Assembly (NCBI GenBank): GCA_946699065.1 | Contig: CAMPDV010000435.1 | Location: 1 to 64,000 of the forward strand | Direction of reading: 5' to 3' | Length of the DNA: 64,000 nucleotides | Source of the DNA: Loxodes magnus | Lineage: Eukaryota; Ciliophora; Karyorelictea; Loxodida; Loxodidae | Shown here: positions 1 through 13,026 of the stretch, one piece after another | Numbering within the stretch: position 1 is the stretch's first letter | How the letters are laid out: every line of letters begins with the position of its first letter | Position numbers and translations under genes: made by a program | Notes under the pieces: generated by a model | Databases searched by the model: none | What the model was told of the DNA's origin: nothing | Seen by the model: the letters and a program-made list of their open reading frames with translations, nothing else

Positions 1-1
1 G

Positions 2-796
2 AATTTTAACCTTAAAGATCAATCTTAATTCTCAGTTAACTAACAAGAACCAAGAATTCAAAAAGATAAATCTACTCCTGTTAAGGATTGGGAAATACGG
101 AATTTCCTAGCAAACTGAAAAAGCTTGAGAAATCCCACAAGCAAGACATTATTACGCTTTATTCATTATTGAGAAAATGAATACCGAAATATAGATCCTG
201 AAGGCGGAAAATTTGAATCTTCGGCTTCTTTTGTAAGATAGAAAAAAGGAAGATCAAGATTTGGTAAGTAAAGTTTAGTTTTAAATTGAAGTCTTAACTT
301 CCTAATTTCAACTATTAGAAAATTAAAGAAGAAATTCGATTACCAATCGAAAAAAACTAACTTCAATCAGAAAAGATGGAAATTGAAAAAATGTAAAAAA
401 GAATAAAAATTTTAATTCAAGCCCTTAATAAAACGTTGCTATTATTGTCAAAAGGCTGGACATTTTTGGAGGTAATGTTTGAAGTGAAGAAGAGTGCTTG
501 AGCAGCATCGTAAATAATTTGGAACATCGAGGAGGCTATATTGTAACTACTTTGGAGGTATTTACAGAAAGAAGCTGATATTAGATGATTCAAGTGTGAC
601 ACTAATCAAACAGGATCTTGGTAATTAATAGTAACAGAATAAATAGCTTTAAAAGGACAACAATGACCTTAGAATTTGTTTAGATAAGCTGGAGAAAAAT
701 TACAAGAAGATGGAAGAACAATTCTATGAGCTTATTGAAGAGAAAGAAGAATTATCTCAGTTTGAAATTGATTCAGATGAAGACATGTAATGTTGA
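2..796 (+). CDS. CCHC zinc-knuckle protein with acidic coiled C-terminus (5' partial)
   Basis: The frame is open from the window edge to TGA at 794-796 when TAA/TAG are read as Gln and internal TGA as Trp. A classic zinc knuckle, CYYCQKAGHFWRQC (C-x2-C-x4-H-x4-C), is encoded at 437-478 and follows a Lys-rich stretch. A second knuckle-like CNYFGG stretch downstream has lost its later ligands. The C-terminal third is Gln-rich, then an acidic probable coiled coil ending near EIDSDEDM. Upstream peptides such as IHYWENEYRNIDPEGG look like normal protein. CCHC knuckles bind single-stranded nucleic acid and are common in retrotransposon ORF1/Gag and RNA-processing proteins. Which of these this is cannot be told, and the 5' end lies outside the window. 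Confidence 0.6.
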
Positions 797-856
797 GTAT
801 TGAATATAAGAACTTTTATTGTCTTTAATTTGAGGAAACATTTTCTCTAATTAAAG

Positions 857-3475
857 ATGACCCTAACCCTTATAGTTAAAATTAATTAATTAATCTCCTA
901 CTCTTTTAACATTAAAACATAAGGTATCTGAACATTTTATGCAAAATCTTTCATCTTCTTAACATTACTTAACAAAACATTAAAGATCGCAAAATCCATT
1001 ATTAAGTAAATCTGGATAGCAAGGAAATCCTTCATAAGAATCGGATTTTATTCGTTACTTTAAAGCAACATTAAGCATTATCATAGCTACAGTAATAAAA
1101 ACTGATATTTTAATCGCTTAATTATCCAACCTGGCAAAATTCATCCATTGCCAGACTTAGACTGCTACATTCTTCAATTAAATCTGTTGTACAAAATTAA
1201 AACCATTATAATTACAATCAGGACTTAGCAGTTCTTCATCACATATTCCATTTCCTATTTTATTGATGATATGATAACTAAAATCATTTCCACTACATTA
1301 TTTTTAATTACATGAAAAAAAGACTCGTAAAATCCCAGACATTTGTCACTAGTACATTTATTATCCTGAATTATATAAAATTCATATAGATCATTTTGAT
1401 TAAAGGTGTTTCTACTCTGAAAACAAATTGAGTCATAATTTCGTTCGAAAAAATCACATTCTATCATACTAATTATTACGTGGCTTATTTAAAGTACATT
1501 TTCTTTGAGATTACAACAGATAATCATCTTATTCTTGCTGATTATTATCAAAAAAGAATTCTTCGTAATAGCATTATTCTTGAAAAATAAAATCCCCAAT
1601 TTGTTTGATTTTGCAGCCTTTCTATAAACACTTTTTACGACCTCAGCCATCTCAGTTACATTATTTATTATAGCAATTTAAATTGCTAATGTTGTTCCCT
1701 TAAGATTGAAGACGTGTATTATTGGTATCTATGCAAACTTAGCAGTCATTACCATCGTACTTGCATAAACTATTCTAATATCTTTTAGAATTTTCGTAGT
1801 AAACTATTTGGATTACATTGTTACCTATCATATTCCAGTTACAATTATATTGTGGATTTAAATTGAAATATGTAAAATTTTGATGAGAAGATAGTTAGCA
1901 GTCATTTCAATCGTGCCATTAATCTTAATTGCACCTTTAATCTAATACATTTGCCTAATTTTAACTCATATTCTACGGATTATTTCCACTGTTCTATTGA
2001 TTATTTTCATTCTACTACTAAGGTTATTCTCAGTTAGAATAAAGTCATTCCTTATCACTTCAGTCAGTCAAATTTGGTTAGAACTTTCATTACTTGAGCA
2101 CATAGGAATATAACATTAAGGGTCGAGGTTCTTATCATCTTCAATAATTAATCTATTCATAAGAGTTGTGAAGTAGGTTGTTACTGGGAAACTGTAAATT
2201 TTTAGTGTATTATAATCATAAAATGAAGCTTCTTTTCAAAATAATCTTCTTAATCTCACTAACAACTTTCAGTCATACAAGCTAAATCACATTTTTAGTC
2301 GCCTACTTATCTTTTTGTGTATTATTAAAGTCTTAATCCAAGCAGCCTGGAGAACAGAAAGGTGAGTTTTATAATAAAGATCCAAAGTTATAATTCTTAT
2401 TTGAAAGTTATGAAGTTAAGTTGTCCATTGCATCTCAACCACATTAATGAACTAAGCATTCTTAATTGCATATTTTGCTACCTATTTTTTCAGCGCTACA
2501 TTATCCACCTAAAGCTTATAAGCAAGCTTCTTAATAATTGCAACATTCTAAGGAAATGTACATTGGATTTAAATACTCTTAGTTACATGAAACGTTATCT
2601 ATAAGATAAGGTGTGCAATTAATAAGAGTAAAACAACAGTCTGAATAATGGAAATGATTTTAGTAATAAAGCATTGAAATTAGAACTTTGAGTCTCCTAT
2701 CATTGCTTGAAGCAAGCATCATTATTCTATATAAGTAACTAATGCTAAGTTATTTATTCTTTTGCATTAGTTACATTAAAATAGAAACATTTAACTGGAT
2801 TATTCTTCTTTTGAACGTATAGGTGGGATTGTAGACTTTAGAGCCTTTACTGAAGCAAGGTATTACATGAGACTGATTAAAGATTCCTTTTGTAAAATAA
2901 GATATTTCCATTCTATAATGGTTTATACTTCAATTGTAATTGGCCTTCTATATGTTACAGCTAAGATTGAAGAAAGTTTAATTTATAAACATATTAATTT
3001 CTTCTTTTGTTTTAACAGCAGGAGATTCAGAAGTTTTTGACAGAGATTATTTGGATATAATGTATACTACACTCCTCTTAGCTATTCTTTTTAAACGTAG
3101 TGCTTATGCTTAATATGATCAGTATTTTTTTTCACTTCTATAAATAAATTTTTTTTGGTTGATCTTTATATCTACATCCATTGACTAATTTTAAAGGAAT
3201 ATGCTTTCTGTTATCACTGCAAAGTGGCTTAATTTTGTTTCTAATCATTCGATTCTAATATTTGCTGAGTACTTATTTTAAATCTTTTATTCTTAAGTGC
3301 TAGACATCAGTATGCGATTTTCCCTTCAAGCCCTTATACATTTCTTAAAAATTCAAAATTCTCCTATTACATAATTTGAGTTCTTAAAGTAAATTTTGGT
3401 AGTGGTATCTTGATTGGTATAGATCCTATTGAGAAGAGATTTTTGGAAGAAATGTTTCTTTTTATATAGTAAAAT
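857..3475 (+). CDS. Large multi-pass membrane protein, unidentified
   Basis: An ATG at 857 opens a frame that stays hydrophobic and protein-like for about 870 codons, with many predicted membrane segments separated by basic or polar loops, for example LFTTSAISVTLFIIAIQIAN near 1.65 kb and HSIMVYTSIVIGLLYVTAKI near 2.95 kb. In-frame TGA codons fall where Trp fits aromatic membrane-protein sequence (FLITWKK, SWIIQN, FWLKVF). The closing part contains GIDPIEKRFLEEMFLFI near 3.45 kb. I see no in-frame TGA soon after this, so the true stop is unclear: TAG at about 3469, TAA shortly after, or a lost TGA. No family was recognised. It starts about 60 bases after the zinc-knuckle gene on the same strand. 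Confidence 0.5.
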
Positions 3476-3925
3476 AAAAAAAGGAATTAAAGCATAAAAA
3501 TATGTTAATTATAAATTTAGTTTATAAGCTAAATCCTAAATTTTACATTGATTATTGTATAGAATATTTCATTATTTAATTTAATTTTAACTTAAATATA
3601 TTTTCTAATGGATAGTTCGTTGATCTCTTTAAATAAATGCTAAAACAGTTTTGCTTATAGCAAAAGTTTAAAATCTAATTATTTTCTTTATATGAGATAA
3701 TATAATTAAACTATTATAAAGTAAGTTATAAAATAAAAAATGCAAAACAAAGAAATATAATTTATTAAGAGTATCTTTTTAAGAAATATTTTAAAATAAG
3801 CAAATTATTCTCTAGCTAAAATTCCTTTTTTTCTTAAATATGAAATTCTACCTATTTTGTTTTTTTTAAAACTGGAAAATATAATCAACTACGACAAAAA
3901 TAAAGGTAATTCTTTAATATTTAGA
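3476..3925. other. A+T-rich spacer
   Basis: Low-complexity A+T-rich DNA between the membrane-protein gene and the WD40 tract. I see no gene in it. Confidence 0.5.
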
Positions 3926-3929
3926 TAAA

Positions 3930-4640
3930 ATATTCCAAGAATATACGGTACTTTATTATCTGTAGTGATATCAAGTAACTAAAATTTAATCGTATCGGGA
4001 AATAGAGATAATACGATAAAGATATGGGTCTTAACAACTGGCTAGTGTAAGATTACTTTATAGGGACATACGAATCCTTTATTATCTGTAGCGATTTCAA
4101 GAGACCAGAAAAGGAATCGTATCGGGAAGTTCTGAAGGTACGATAAGGATATGGAACTTAGCAACTGGTTAATTAAAAAGTTCTTTGTAAGGACACACGA
4201 ATGGTGTAAATTCTTTAGCGATATCAAGTGATTAGAATTGAATTTTATTGGGAAGTTATGATAAATCGATCAATAAATGGGACTAGCGAATGTAAGGGTT
4301 CTTTGTGGGGAGATACAGATTCTGTGTTTTCTGTAGCGATTTCAAGTGACCAGAACTGATCATATTGGGAAGTATTGATAAGACAATCAATATATGGGAA
4401 TTAACAACTAGTCAGCTACTTCGAACTCTTCAAGGCCATTCAAATACTGTATCAAGTATTCAGTTTAGTAACTTCAAGTGTTACAATTTCTGGATCATGT
4501 AGATATGGAACTTTAATATAGGTGAATGCATATAAACTCTTTAAGGCTAAAAAATTATCTAAATTCTATAGCATTGGGTAAGGACAACAAATGAATAGTA
4601 TCAGGAGGATATGATAATACTGTGAAAAAGTGGAAAATAA
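3930..4640 (+). pseudogene. WD40-repeat gene fragment with several frameshifts
   Basis: At least five WD40 blades are readable in turn: SVVISSNQNLIVSGNRDNTI followed by KIW, GHTNPLLSVAIS, IVSGSSEGTIRIWNLATG, GHTNGVNSLAISSDQN, GSIDKTINIWELTTSQLLRT and a decayed last blade. Consecutive blades lie in different frames, needing at least four single-base shifts, and one blade has TGA after DQN. WD40 propellers are protein-interaction scaffolds. No start is evident, and the surrounding DNA is noncoding-looking, so this looks like a decaying gene or retained fragment. A related but separate WD40 tract lies at 17.4-17.9 kb. Confidence 0.75.
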
Positions 4641-4699
4641 TAAGTTGAGAGAAAGTAACAACTATTAAGACTTTTAATTTTACAATTTAAGAAATTTAT

Positions 4700-6505
4700 T
4701 ATTACTGTTAGGAAAAGCATACTATGTATTTAATTACGTATAAAAGCTTTAGAAGATATAAAGCAATTAAAAATAAAGATATTTACGTATGGTTTAAGAG
4801 TATATTTATGTTTGAGATTTATTTATCCTTAAGTATTTTATATTAAAAATTTATATATGACAATATACTTTTACTTAAGCATGGCTAAGTCTACAATGTA
4901 AAACAATAAGAATTGTAAATATTTTTCTTAAAAACATTTATTGAAAAATTACATGAATTTAAAAATTTGAAGTGGTTGAAATAAAATATTAATCCATTAA
5001 TTAATTAATTTAAAAAGGTAATAAGATAAAAGCAATAAATTTAATCTAAATATTAATTTATAAATTAACATATTTTAAATCCTTTTTAACTAAAATTTTT
5101 CACTATATAAAGTTTTAATAATTTTTGAATTAAAAAATAAACATAAAATATTTGAATTATATTGAATTATTTATAAGATAGAATTTAAAAAAATGGATTT
5201 TATCTATATTTAATTTTTTTAATTTTATTGTTTAAAGATTTTTTTAATTTAAAAAGATGAATTAGTATTTTTAGCTTTATTTAGCAATTTTTCTAAAGCT
5301 ATAAAGATTTACTTATTTTAAATTTGATATTGGAATTTTTAAAGGTAATAAAATATTAAAATTTTAAATATTTTAAAATAATTTAAATTTATTAAATTTT
5401 AAATAATAAAAAGTTTAAAATTAGCAAACTTTTTAATTAATTAGAAATATTAGCTTTGCACTGCGTTATATATTATATAAGATTTGGGGACAGACATAGA
5501 TTTATAATTTTAAAATATATAAAAAATGAAGTTATTAATTATTATTCAGAAAATAAAATATATTCTAGTGAGAATTCTTTTAATAAAATAAAAAGAAAAC
5601 TTTAAGTATTATAATTAAATCTTATTTTATTTTAGGAAATATCTAAATTTAGAGTAAAATTTATCTTATAAATATTCTTATTTTTTTAATTAAAAGCAGA
5701 GTGAGTTAAAGTTTGTTTATTAATTTAGATAGATTTTTTTATTTTTTTATATTTTTAAGATTAAAAATATAAAATTTTAAAATCAACTAAAAAAAGTCAA
5801 AACAAAAGATTCGCTTGCGTTTTATGTTTTATAACTCTTTTAGGAAAAATAAAATATTATATTTGAGAATAAAATAAAAGGAATTAGAGCTAAATTTTTT
5901 AAAAATAAATAATAATAAAGTGGGATTTTTTAAATAAATTGTAATTAAAAAGAAACATAAATAGTTTATTAAATAATAAAAAGTTTAATTTAATTATTAA
6001 ATTCATTTTGTAATATGTTTCCCATTAATGGATCAAGTAAAAGGTATAATAAAAGTGCTAAAATTTATATTAAAATAAAAAAATTATTTTAGAATAAAAA
6101 CATATTTTAGAAGAAAAGGAATACAAAATTTTAGTAATCATAAAAACTAATTAAATCAAATATTTTAAAATTGAAAGAAGAAAAAATCAATTAAGAGATT
6201 TTAGTAATAAAATCAATAGAAAATGAGTAGCAAAAATAATTTCCAAGACGAAAAAAATTGATTTTTATTTTTTTGCACGTTTTATACTATCAAAAATTTT
6301 TAGAAAAAATAAAATAAAAATGATTTAATTTACAAATAATCATAAAACAAGAAATTCTTTTAATTCTTTTAAAAATGAAGAAAAAGGTTTTTTTTATATA
6401 TTTTTTTGAATTCTTAATTGATTAAATTTTTGATTGAAAAGATATTAAAAAATTCCTTATGTTTTATACACAAATTATATAACAAAATTTATTTATTTAT
6501 TTATA
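4700..6505. other. Extremely A+T-rich stretch without recognisable gene
   Basis: Long runs of A and T with very little G or C and many short homopolymers. Reading all frames with the altered code gives only Lys/Asn/Ile/Phe-rich sequence with few acidic or glycine codons. I see no gene, repeat array or RNA gene here. Confidence 0.5.
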
Positions 6506-6510
6506 AAAAG

Positions 6511-7378
6511 TTTAAAGTTAAAAAGTTTTGTTAAAGCCTTAGTAGTCAGCCATTTGACCTATTCTATCAGCTTGTCTCCATTAGTTTGTCCTGAATTTCT
6601 ACTAGGCTTAGTTAGGCGGTGTAGCACTTCATTAGTGCACCATCCTTTAATATTCGGAATAGTTTTGGTCTTGCACTTAGCATTCCTAATTATTTATCCT
6701 TGGATTAAGATTTGAATTAAAGAATTTTTTCTATAAATTTTTCCGCTTTATGTTGGATATATCCTAAATAGTTTTCTAAAAATATCTTATTTATTCTTTC
6801 TTTAAATTTCGCTTAGTTAGTAGCAGTATTTTAATTGGGTGTTATATATTGCACACGTAGCATTTTATTCTTCTTTTAAACTATTATTCCTGTAACACTT
6901 ATTTAATTTAAATTTACTACTTATTTTAAATAAACGTTTACTGTTTATTTTAATTTGAGGCTTCATTTTCTATTTCCATAGGATCTGATTAATTCCGTTA
7001 AATCGAAAATGGCGTTACCTGAATTTATTATTAAATTTAAAGAATTCTTTGTTCCAGTTTGTTTTCTATTTCTTATGATTATTAATATTGTTTCTCAAGT
7101 AAAGACGTTATTAGTTTTTCTAATTTTTCTACTTTATCAGTGAGGTATCTATTTTTAAACATAAACTCTTTTAATGACTTAGATAATATTTCTATTTGAG
7201 TTTGTGTCGGAAGTTTTTTTAGTTCTGGATTTCCAAGTGGTTAATGTTCGTCATATCAATCATATTTCTCACTTTCGCTCATTGTAATTATTTCGCTTTT
7301 TTATTTTTTAGAGAATTTTCCTGTTTAAATGTTTTGTTCGAAGTTCTGTTATTTCTTAGAAGCCATTTTATATATGTA
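6511..7378 (-). repeat. Left copy of an inverted pair (partner at 60903-61620)
   Basis: This stretch is the reverse complement, with few mismatches, of 60903-61620. Homology begins abruptly near 6511 in the poly-A/T-rich spacer and ends abruptly near 7378. The left copy carries about 145 bases (about 7112-7257) that are absent from the right copy. The pair brackets roughly 53 kb. Each copy is almost entirely one ORF on the strand pointing outward from the bracketed interval, so this could be a short mobile element, a duplicated gene, or the ends of something larger. Confidence 0.85.
6629..7366 (-). CDS. Gln-rich protein of the inverted pair, intact copy
   Basis: ATG at 7366 (MASKKQQNFEQNIQTGKF) begins a frame reading MSESEKYDWYDEHQPLGNPE and continuing through a Glu/Lys/Gln-rich, probably coiled middle to MVHQ and TGA at 6629-6631 (245 residues). 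The following frame, PPNQAQQKF through DRIGQMADYQGFNKTF to about 6511, is also conserved in the other copy: its changes include TAA to CAA and CAA to CAG, all Gln codons. The TGA at 6629 may therefore be Trp, and the protein may end at TAA near the repeat boundary. No catalytic motif was recognised; two Cys in KCYVCN are the only metal-ligand-like feature. Function unknown. Confidence 0.6.
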
Positions 7379-7379
7379 T

Positions 7380-10300
7380 ATCTTAATAAATTAAAAAATA
7401 TCATCTCTAATTTGAGGCTTGATTATGAAGCAAGTTATGAATTAAAAAAGGGAAATATCTATTAATAGTTCTAAGGTAAAAAGCAAAATTATTCACTTGA
7501 ACATCTTTTTAGAAATATAAAAATTTAAGAGTATGCTATAGTAAAGTAATCTCTTTCAAAGGACTACAATATAAGAAAAAGATAAAATCTTAATTTCTAG
7601 CAAAAATAGAAAAGTCTTTAGTTTTTAAAATTTAGTTTTGAAGATTTCAAAGAAAGAAAATTAATTTAAAAGGCTAGAATGAACGGCATTGATAATCTTA
7701 AAGATGTCTAATTATTCTACTAGAAATATAGGAATATAAGCCAGTATATTTTAGCCTCGCTTCTCTCAAAATTCTTCGTAACTTATAATCTAGCTCCAGA
7801 TTTCTCTTTTCATATTAAATCTATAAAATAAGAAAATTGCAAGAGCTCATTATAAGTCTCAATAGCATAAAAAAGCAACAAAGACAACTTTAATTTTTTA
7901 AAGAGAAGTAAAAAACCTTATCATTAGTCTTTGAACTTAAGTATTTTAGTTAAAAAATAAATAAATTATAATTAAAAAGCAATTTGATCATAATTCAATA
8001 AGTAACTAATTTTACTACAAGCAGTGCAGTTTATTCTTGTCCTCCCTACTATTTTAATCTGCATAGACAATTACGGTATGCTGTCCATTTTTCAGTCTTA
8101 CTTATATCACAACTTGTTCCTTCTTTTTATTTCCAATCTGATGCAAGTGGACTAAAGCCAAAAATATTTTCAGGCTTATAATTTTCATTGTTTTCTTCTT
8201 TCATTAGATTTGAGTATTTAAGTTCTCTTCTAAAAACATAAAATGATGTCTGAAGTTATAAATTTAACGTTTGCTCTAATTTAGTAGCTGACTTAGTTCT
8301 TTTTATGATCCCTATTATTCATATATCTCTTGATTTGTCAAGTTATACATTATGTTTCAGAGTAAGCTCTTACTAAAGAAAAGACTGAAAGTGGTGGTGA
8401 AAAATTTGTATGCAAGATTAACAGAAGATAAGATGAATCATAGTGTTTTACTAAGTAAAAATAACTAAGAAGATATTATACCAGCAAACTTATGGATAAA
8501 GAAACTTAGTTAAGATAGTTAAAACTACGGTTAGAATACTATCAGCAAAATGCATGAAATGAATTTAAGAATAAAATGCAGCAGCTAAAAATAATGAGTT
8601 ACTAGATTTTCTTAAACTATATTAAGAATTATTCAAACTACTTCCGTATAGACATTCCTTAACCTGCTAAAACCGTAAATCCAAAATTTTAGCCTAAACT
8701 TCTCTATTAAGTAGCAATTATGAGGTTACCAGTAAGGATCACGAAGCAATAGTAAAATCTATATACAAAATTAAGTTTTTTTAAGTTTGAAATTGAATCT
8801 TTAATCAAAGAACTGTTATGAAAGCATTAATCATTCATTCAGATAGTTCTGGTCGATTTAAAGAACTAAAATATAAGGCTCTATCTAAATTTTCTTTAAC
8901 CTTTTGACATTACATCCAGAATTATAAATATTTAAATTGGCAAATATAGAACATAAGATTAATAATTAGTAAGCAATAACTGGATGCTTATAGCTTTAAT
9001 AATTTCATTGTCCTCTCTTTTTTCATTTAAGTTAAGTCCTTAGTCTGATTCTTTATCATTTTGTTTTTCTTCATTTTTTTCTCATTCTTCTACCTCTTAT
9101 ACAACTGAAGCGAGTATAACAAATCCTGACTAACTACAATTTACACTTTTTATAGTTAGTAAATTGAATTTTTCTATTGAGCATGATATTCCATTATCTC
9201 ATTTTTATTCGTTAATATCTCACATTTGGCATACTACATTTGAAGGTGTTTAAGTTTGGTTATAGCTTAGAACAAATTCTATTTAGATTTTCACTTTTTT
9301 TCAGTTTACCCTTCTTATATAGAATCCTTCATTTGCTTATTCAGATATTTAGTAAACCGAAAGATTTAAATATTAGATATAACTCAAATCATCCAACTCA
9401 TATGGTCTGTTTCTTCAAAAATGAAGAATGCAACAAAGCATCCTTTAAGATCATTAGAGTAGTTTAGTACTTAGACAGAGAAATTTCCATTACTATCCTT
9501 ATATCTCCTTTAAAGTTTTAATGATTTATATCATATAAAAGAAAAGATTCTAATTTCGTAGCTCTATTTCTTATCAGGAATTTCCTTCTCCTTTGCATAG
9601 GATAGAAGAATTATTTACAGGAGTTATCAATTTAGACTGTATAAGTTTGATAGTTTAAAATATGATTATTTGCCTGGTTAAAGATACTTCTTCTAGTCAT
9701 AAGACTAGTTTATGCTTTTTGTTCGAGTTTAGCTTTATATAGTTGAATTTTTTAATGATCTACATAAGCTAACCCATCTAGTTTTAGGATATCTTGTACT
9801 TTGTTTACTAGTTAAGATATTGGCAGATACTGTCTATATACTTCTGCAGTTTTTCAGATGCTACTTTTAGTCTTGCTTCATAGTAACTAGAAACTGCTAT
9901 TGCCATCTATTCTTCCTTCTCTATTTTTTAGGAAAGATATCATAAGAACTGTTTCATTCTAGAGGAGAAAGATTCAGAGTACTGGTACATATTTCAATAG
10001 CTACGTCATGCATAAAATTTTAAGCTTTTACATCTGAGGCGAATTATCTAGTTTATAGGGTTTATATTTGCTAAGATAAGAATTTTAATATCCTTTCTTC
10101 TTAGATAGTAGAAAACATTTTAGTAGATGCGCTAAACTAGTCATAGACAATGACTTCTACTACTAATGAACTGGTATAATCTACTTAAGGTAACTTAAAG
10201 TTTTTAGTGTAAATATTCTTTATCTAATTTAAAGGAAATTCTTGATTGAATAATCCTATGTAACAGATCTGGCTCTTAAGGGATATTCTTCATCTAAATC

Positions 10301-11600
10301 CGTAGCATCATCACACTTTAGAGTAAATAAGGTATCTCACGCTTTTCCTTTTTGAGAGCTCACTATAAAATTTTCAGCTTGAGGAACTCTGTTAACATTG
10401 ATTACTTTTTGGCTAGTTTACTTAGTCACTCCTTAAAAGTGAATGTATAGTAATTTCCTGACTCCAGCTCTTAAGTATTGATTTATATAAACAATGTAGT
10501 GGTAAAGGGGGGTAGCAGTTTATCAAATACTATCAAGACTTTGGCAAAAAGAAACAGATTAGATATCTATGCTTGAATTAGAAACAAATCTATACATTAT
10601 AAAGATATTAGCTAGGTTAATTATGTTATATTCATTATTCTGTATCACTATAGAAACTGGAGATACTTATTACTGGTTATATTTAAGTACATTTTATCAA
10701 AAGTTTATTTTCAGTTGTTGAAATAGTCGCTACATTAAGTTCTAAGAATGTTCATGCTGGAAGCTATTATCCTTATAAGATAATGAAAGATACAAAGAAA
10801 TGACACTTTTCTTCTACTTCTTTTTTTATTATTTGAAGTTTAGTTTTAGTCTATAACTAATCAACTTGATTTATATCTCAATTCTTCACTCGGACTATCA
10901 AACGCTATTTTATAAAATGTGCAGTCATCCTGCAAAATAATCTCTCTATACTAATTACCAGAATATAAACCTTCATCGTCTTAGTTAAACTAACAAGTAT
11001 ATGAAGATTTAAAATCTTCATTTTACCAGAAATTTAAAATAAGAAAATTACAAATTAGACCTTCATAATGCTATCTAAGTATCTTAATTTGAATCTATAA
11101 GTCTAAAACTATTTGACTTTATGTATTTTTGATGAGTAGAGATTCTATTAATGAGTAATATTTTACTTTTCTAAAGCTTTTAGGTAGATCATTAAGAGAA
11201 AGGCCAGTATTATTAAAGCCTATTAGTCTTGCCTCTGAGATATATTTTTGTAATGCTTTTGGAGTTTGATATCATTTAAAATATGAGATTAGTTAGGATA
11301 TGTAAAGTTATCTTTACTAGGTATGAAAATATCTATATGATAAAAGCTTATTTCCAATGTAGCTCTAAACATGTTAGGTTACTGATGGAAAAAATCCAAA
11401 AAACTTATTTATCCAATTTAAAAAAACTAAAGCAAATACCTTTTAGCATAAAAAAGGGTACAAATTAGGATTTAAATATAAAAGCTTTCTATTCAATCTT
11501 AGATTTAATTTCTATAACTAATAGCAATATATAATACAAAAAAACATCCTACAACCTTAGTCAAATAACAATACTCTTAATATAATGAAAGTGACTAATA
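7380..11600 (+). pseudogene. Long coding tract, membrane-rich, frame-broken, unidentified
   Basis: Starting exactly at the edge of the left inverted copy, the plus strand reads as protein for over 4 kb, but the best frame changes several times. Anchors are NYSLEHLFRNIKIQEYAIVK near 7.5 kb, ALTKEKTESGGEKFVCK near 8.38 kb, YEVTSKDHEAIVKSIYKIKF near 8.72 kb in another frame, KDSEYWYIFQQLRHAQNFKL near 9.97 kb, and VVVKGGSSLSNTIKTLAKRN near 10.5 kb. Hydrophobic segments alternate with basic and acidic loops. No family was recognised. Frame changes could be decay or unrecognised introns. The 5' end appears cut by the repeat, since no upstream exon is visible. Confidence 0.45.
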
Positions 11601-11879
11601 AATAGAAATTAATTAATTAGCTAAGCATTGTATTTATTATTTAAACGAAAAAGAATATACTTGATTAAATAATTTTTAGATCTATTTTAGTTGTAAAAAT
11701 TACTAAAATAAATTAATTAAACTAGATAAACTTTTTTCTTAGTTTCTAGTTATAATAAATAAAATAAGCAGTTTTAATAATTATTTCTGCTCTTTGAAAT
11801 ATGAATTAATAGAGAATAACTAGAATCTCATATATTTCTCATCTTATCAATACAAATTATCCTTGTCCTACTGGCTCTA

Positions 11880-12620
11880 TTTAAGTTAGAAATACTTACT
11901 CTAATTTTAAAAAATACTAAGAAGATTGAACTTAGAGTCTCTCTTTAGTGTAAAATGTAAATAATGATCTTAATAGCTTTTTTAATAACTATCTGATTAA
12001 AGAGTTTGAAAATATGCTTCAAATATTAAATAGAGATATGAATTAAGAAAGTGCATCCATTTATACCTTTAGTTTATAATTATATAATCTCAAACTTATT
12101 TAGTAACTAAAGCTATTAATTCCCTAATCCCTTCATAGTTAACTATAATCCTTTTATTTATGGTACTGACTAACTTTCTTTTTTGTGTTTTAGAGTATAA
12201 AATGCAGGAAGGATATACCTTCTTATTTATTAATTGGGAAATAAAGGATTATTTATTTAGGTTATAGTTTAGTAGTAATAGATATTGTCTATCTAACTTG
12301 CTAGCTTAAGAGTAAGTTATACACTTCTCTATTTTTAGTCTAACTTAAGCAAGCTAAAAAATGCTTTAATGCTATTTATTTGTAAATAATTAAATTAGTT
12401 ATTTATAGGTTAAAAGATAGGAAATACTGAGCAAATAAGGTTTATCGATATTAAAAAGGACTAAAGTTAAATTGCTAGCTAGAAGATATAAGTAATTTTA
12501 AAGGTGATAAGTAGAAATAAGAACTATAGGATTGCTATAGATATGAATAACCATGAGTTTATTAGAGAAATATTTGGAAGTGAAATAAGAATATTAGAAT
12601 ATAATATATCCTATTACTAG
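11880..12620 (+). pseudogene. Continuation or neighbour of the preceding coding tract
   Basis: The best frame here reads NVNNDLNSFFNNYLIKEFEN near 11.95 kb, then MLQILNRDMNQESASIYTFS and a stretch rich in Lys, Tyr and Leu to about 12.6 kb. Acidic codons are frequent in this frame and sparse in the other two, which supports it. It may be the 3' part of the previous long tract after further frame changes. No domain was recognised. From 12.6 to 13.0 kb the sequence becomes A+T-rich without a convincing frame. Confidence 0.35.
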
Positions 12621-13026
12621 TAATACTTATGAAATTAACTTCATAACCAATTTATTATCAATAGGCTACTATTAAGAAATCACTAATTAGTTATAAAATA
12701 GTCAAGAAAGAGAATTACAACTCTCATATTATTATCTTAAAGTTAGTTTAGGAAAATAAGATTCTATGTTCATTAACATTCTTAAAGAAAGATCCAATTC
12801 ATTAAGGAATGGCAAAAATTATTAGACTAGCTACAAAGTAAAAGCCACATAAAATTTATAAATCTAGCAAAATCATTTGATATTATAATCTTTCAACATA
12901 ACTCATTAAATATTTCTAAAGCTTAGTAAATAAAAATAAATAAGGTAAAAGAATGTAAAAAGGAATATCACATATAAATAAATTAAATTTAAACTAAAAG
13001 AGTTTTTTAATATTGTTTACATCTCA

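Noticed and set aside
265-318. Possible 54-base GT-AG intron in the first gene
   Set aside because: The zinc-knuckle frame reads through without it once TGA is Trp, so no intron is needed.
9240-9467. 75-residue plus-strand ORF beginning MKVFKFGYSLEQ
   Set aside because: It is one frame segment of the long frame-broken tract, not a separate gene; its end is only a TAG, which is Gln here.
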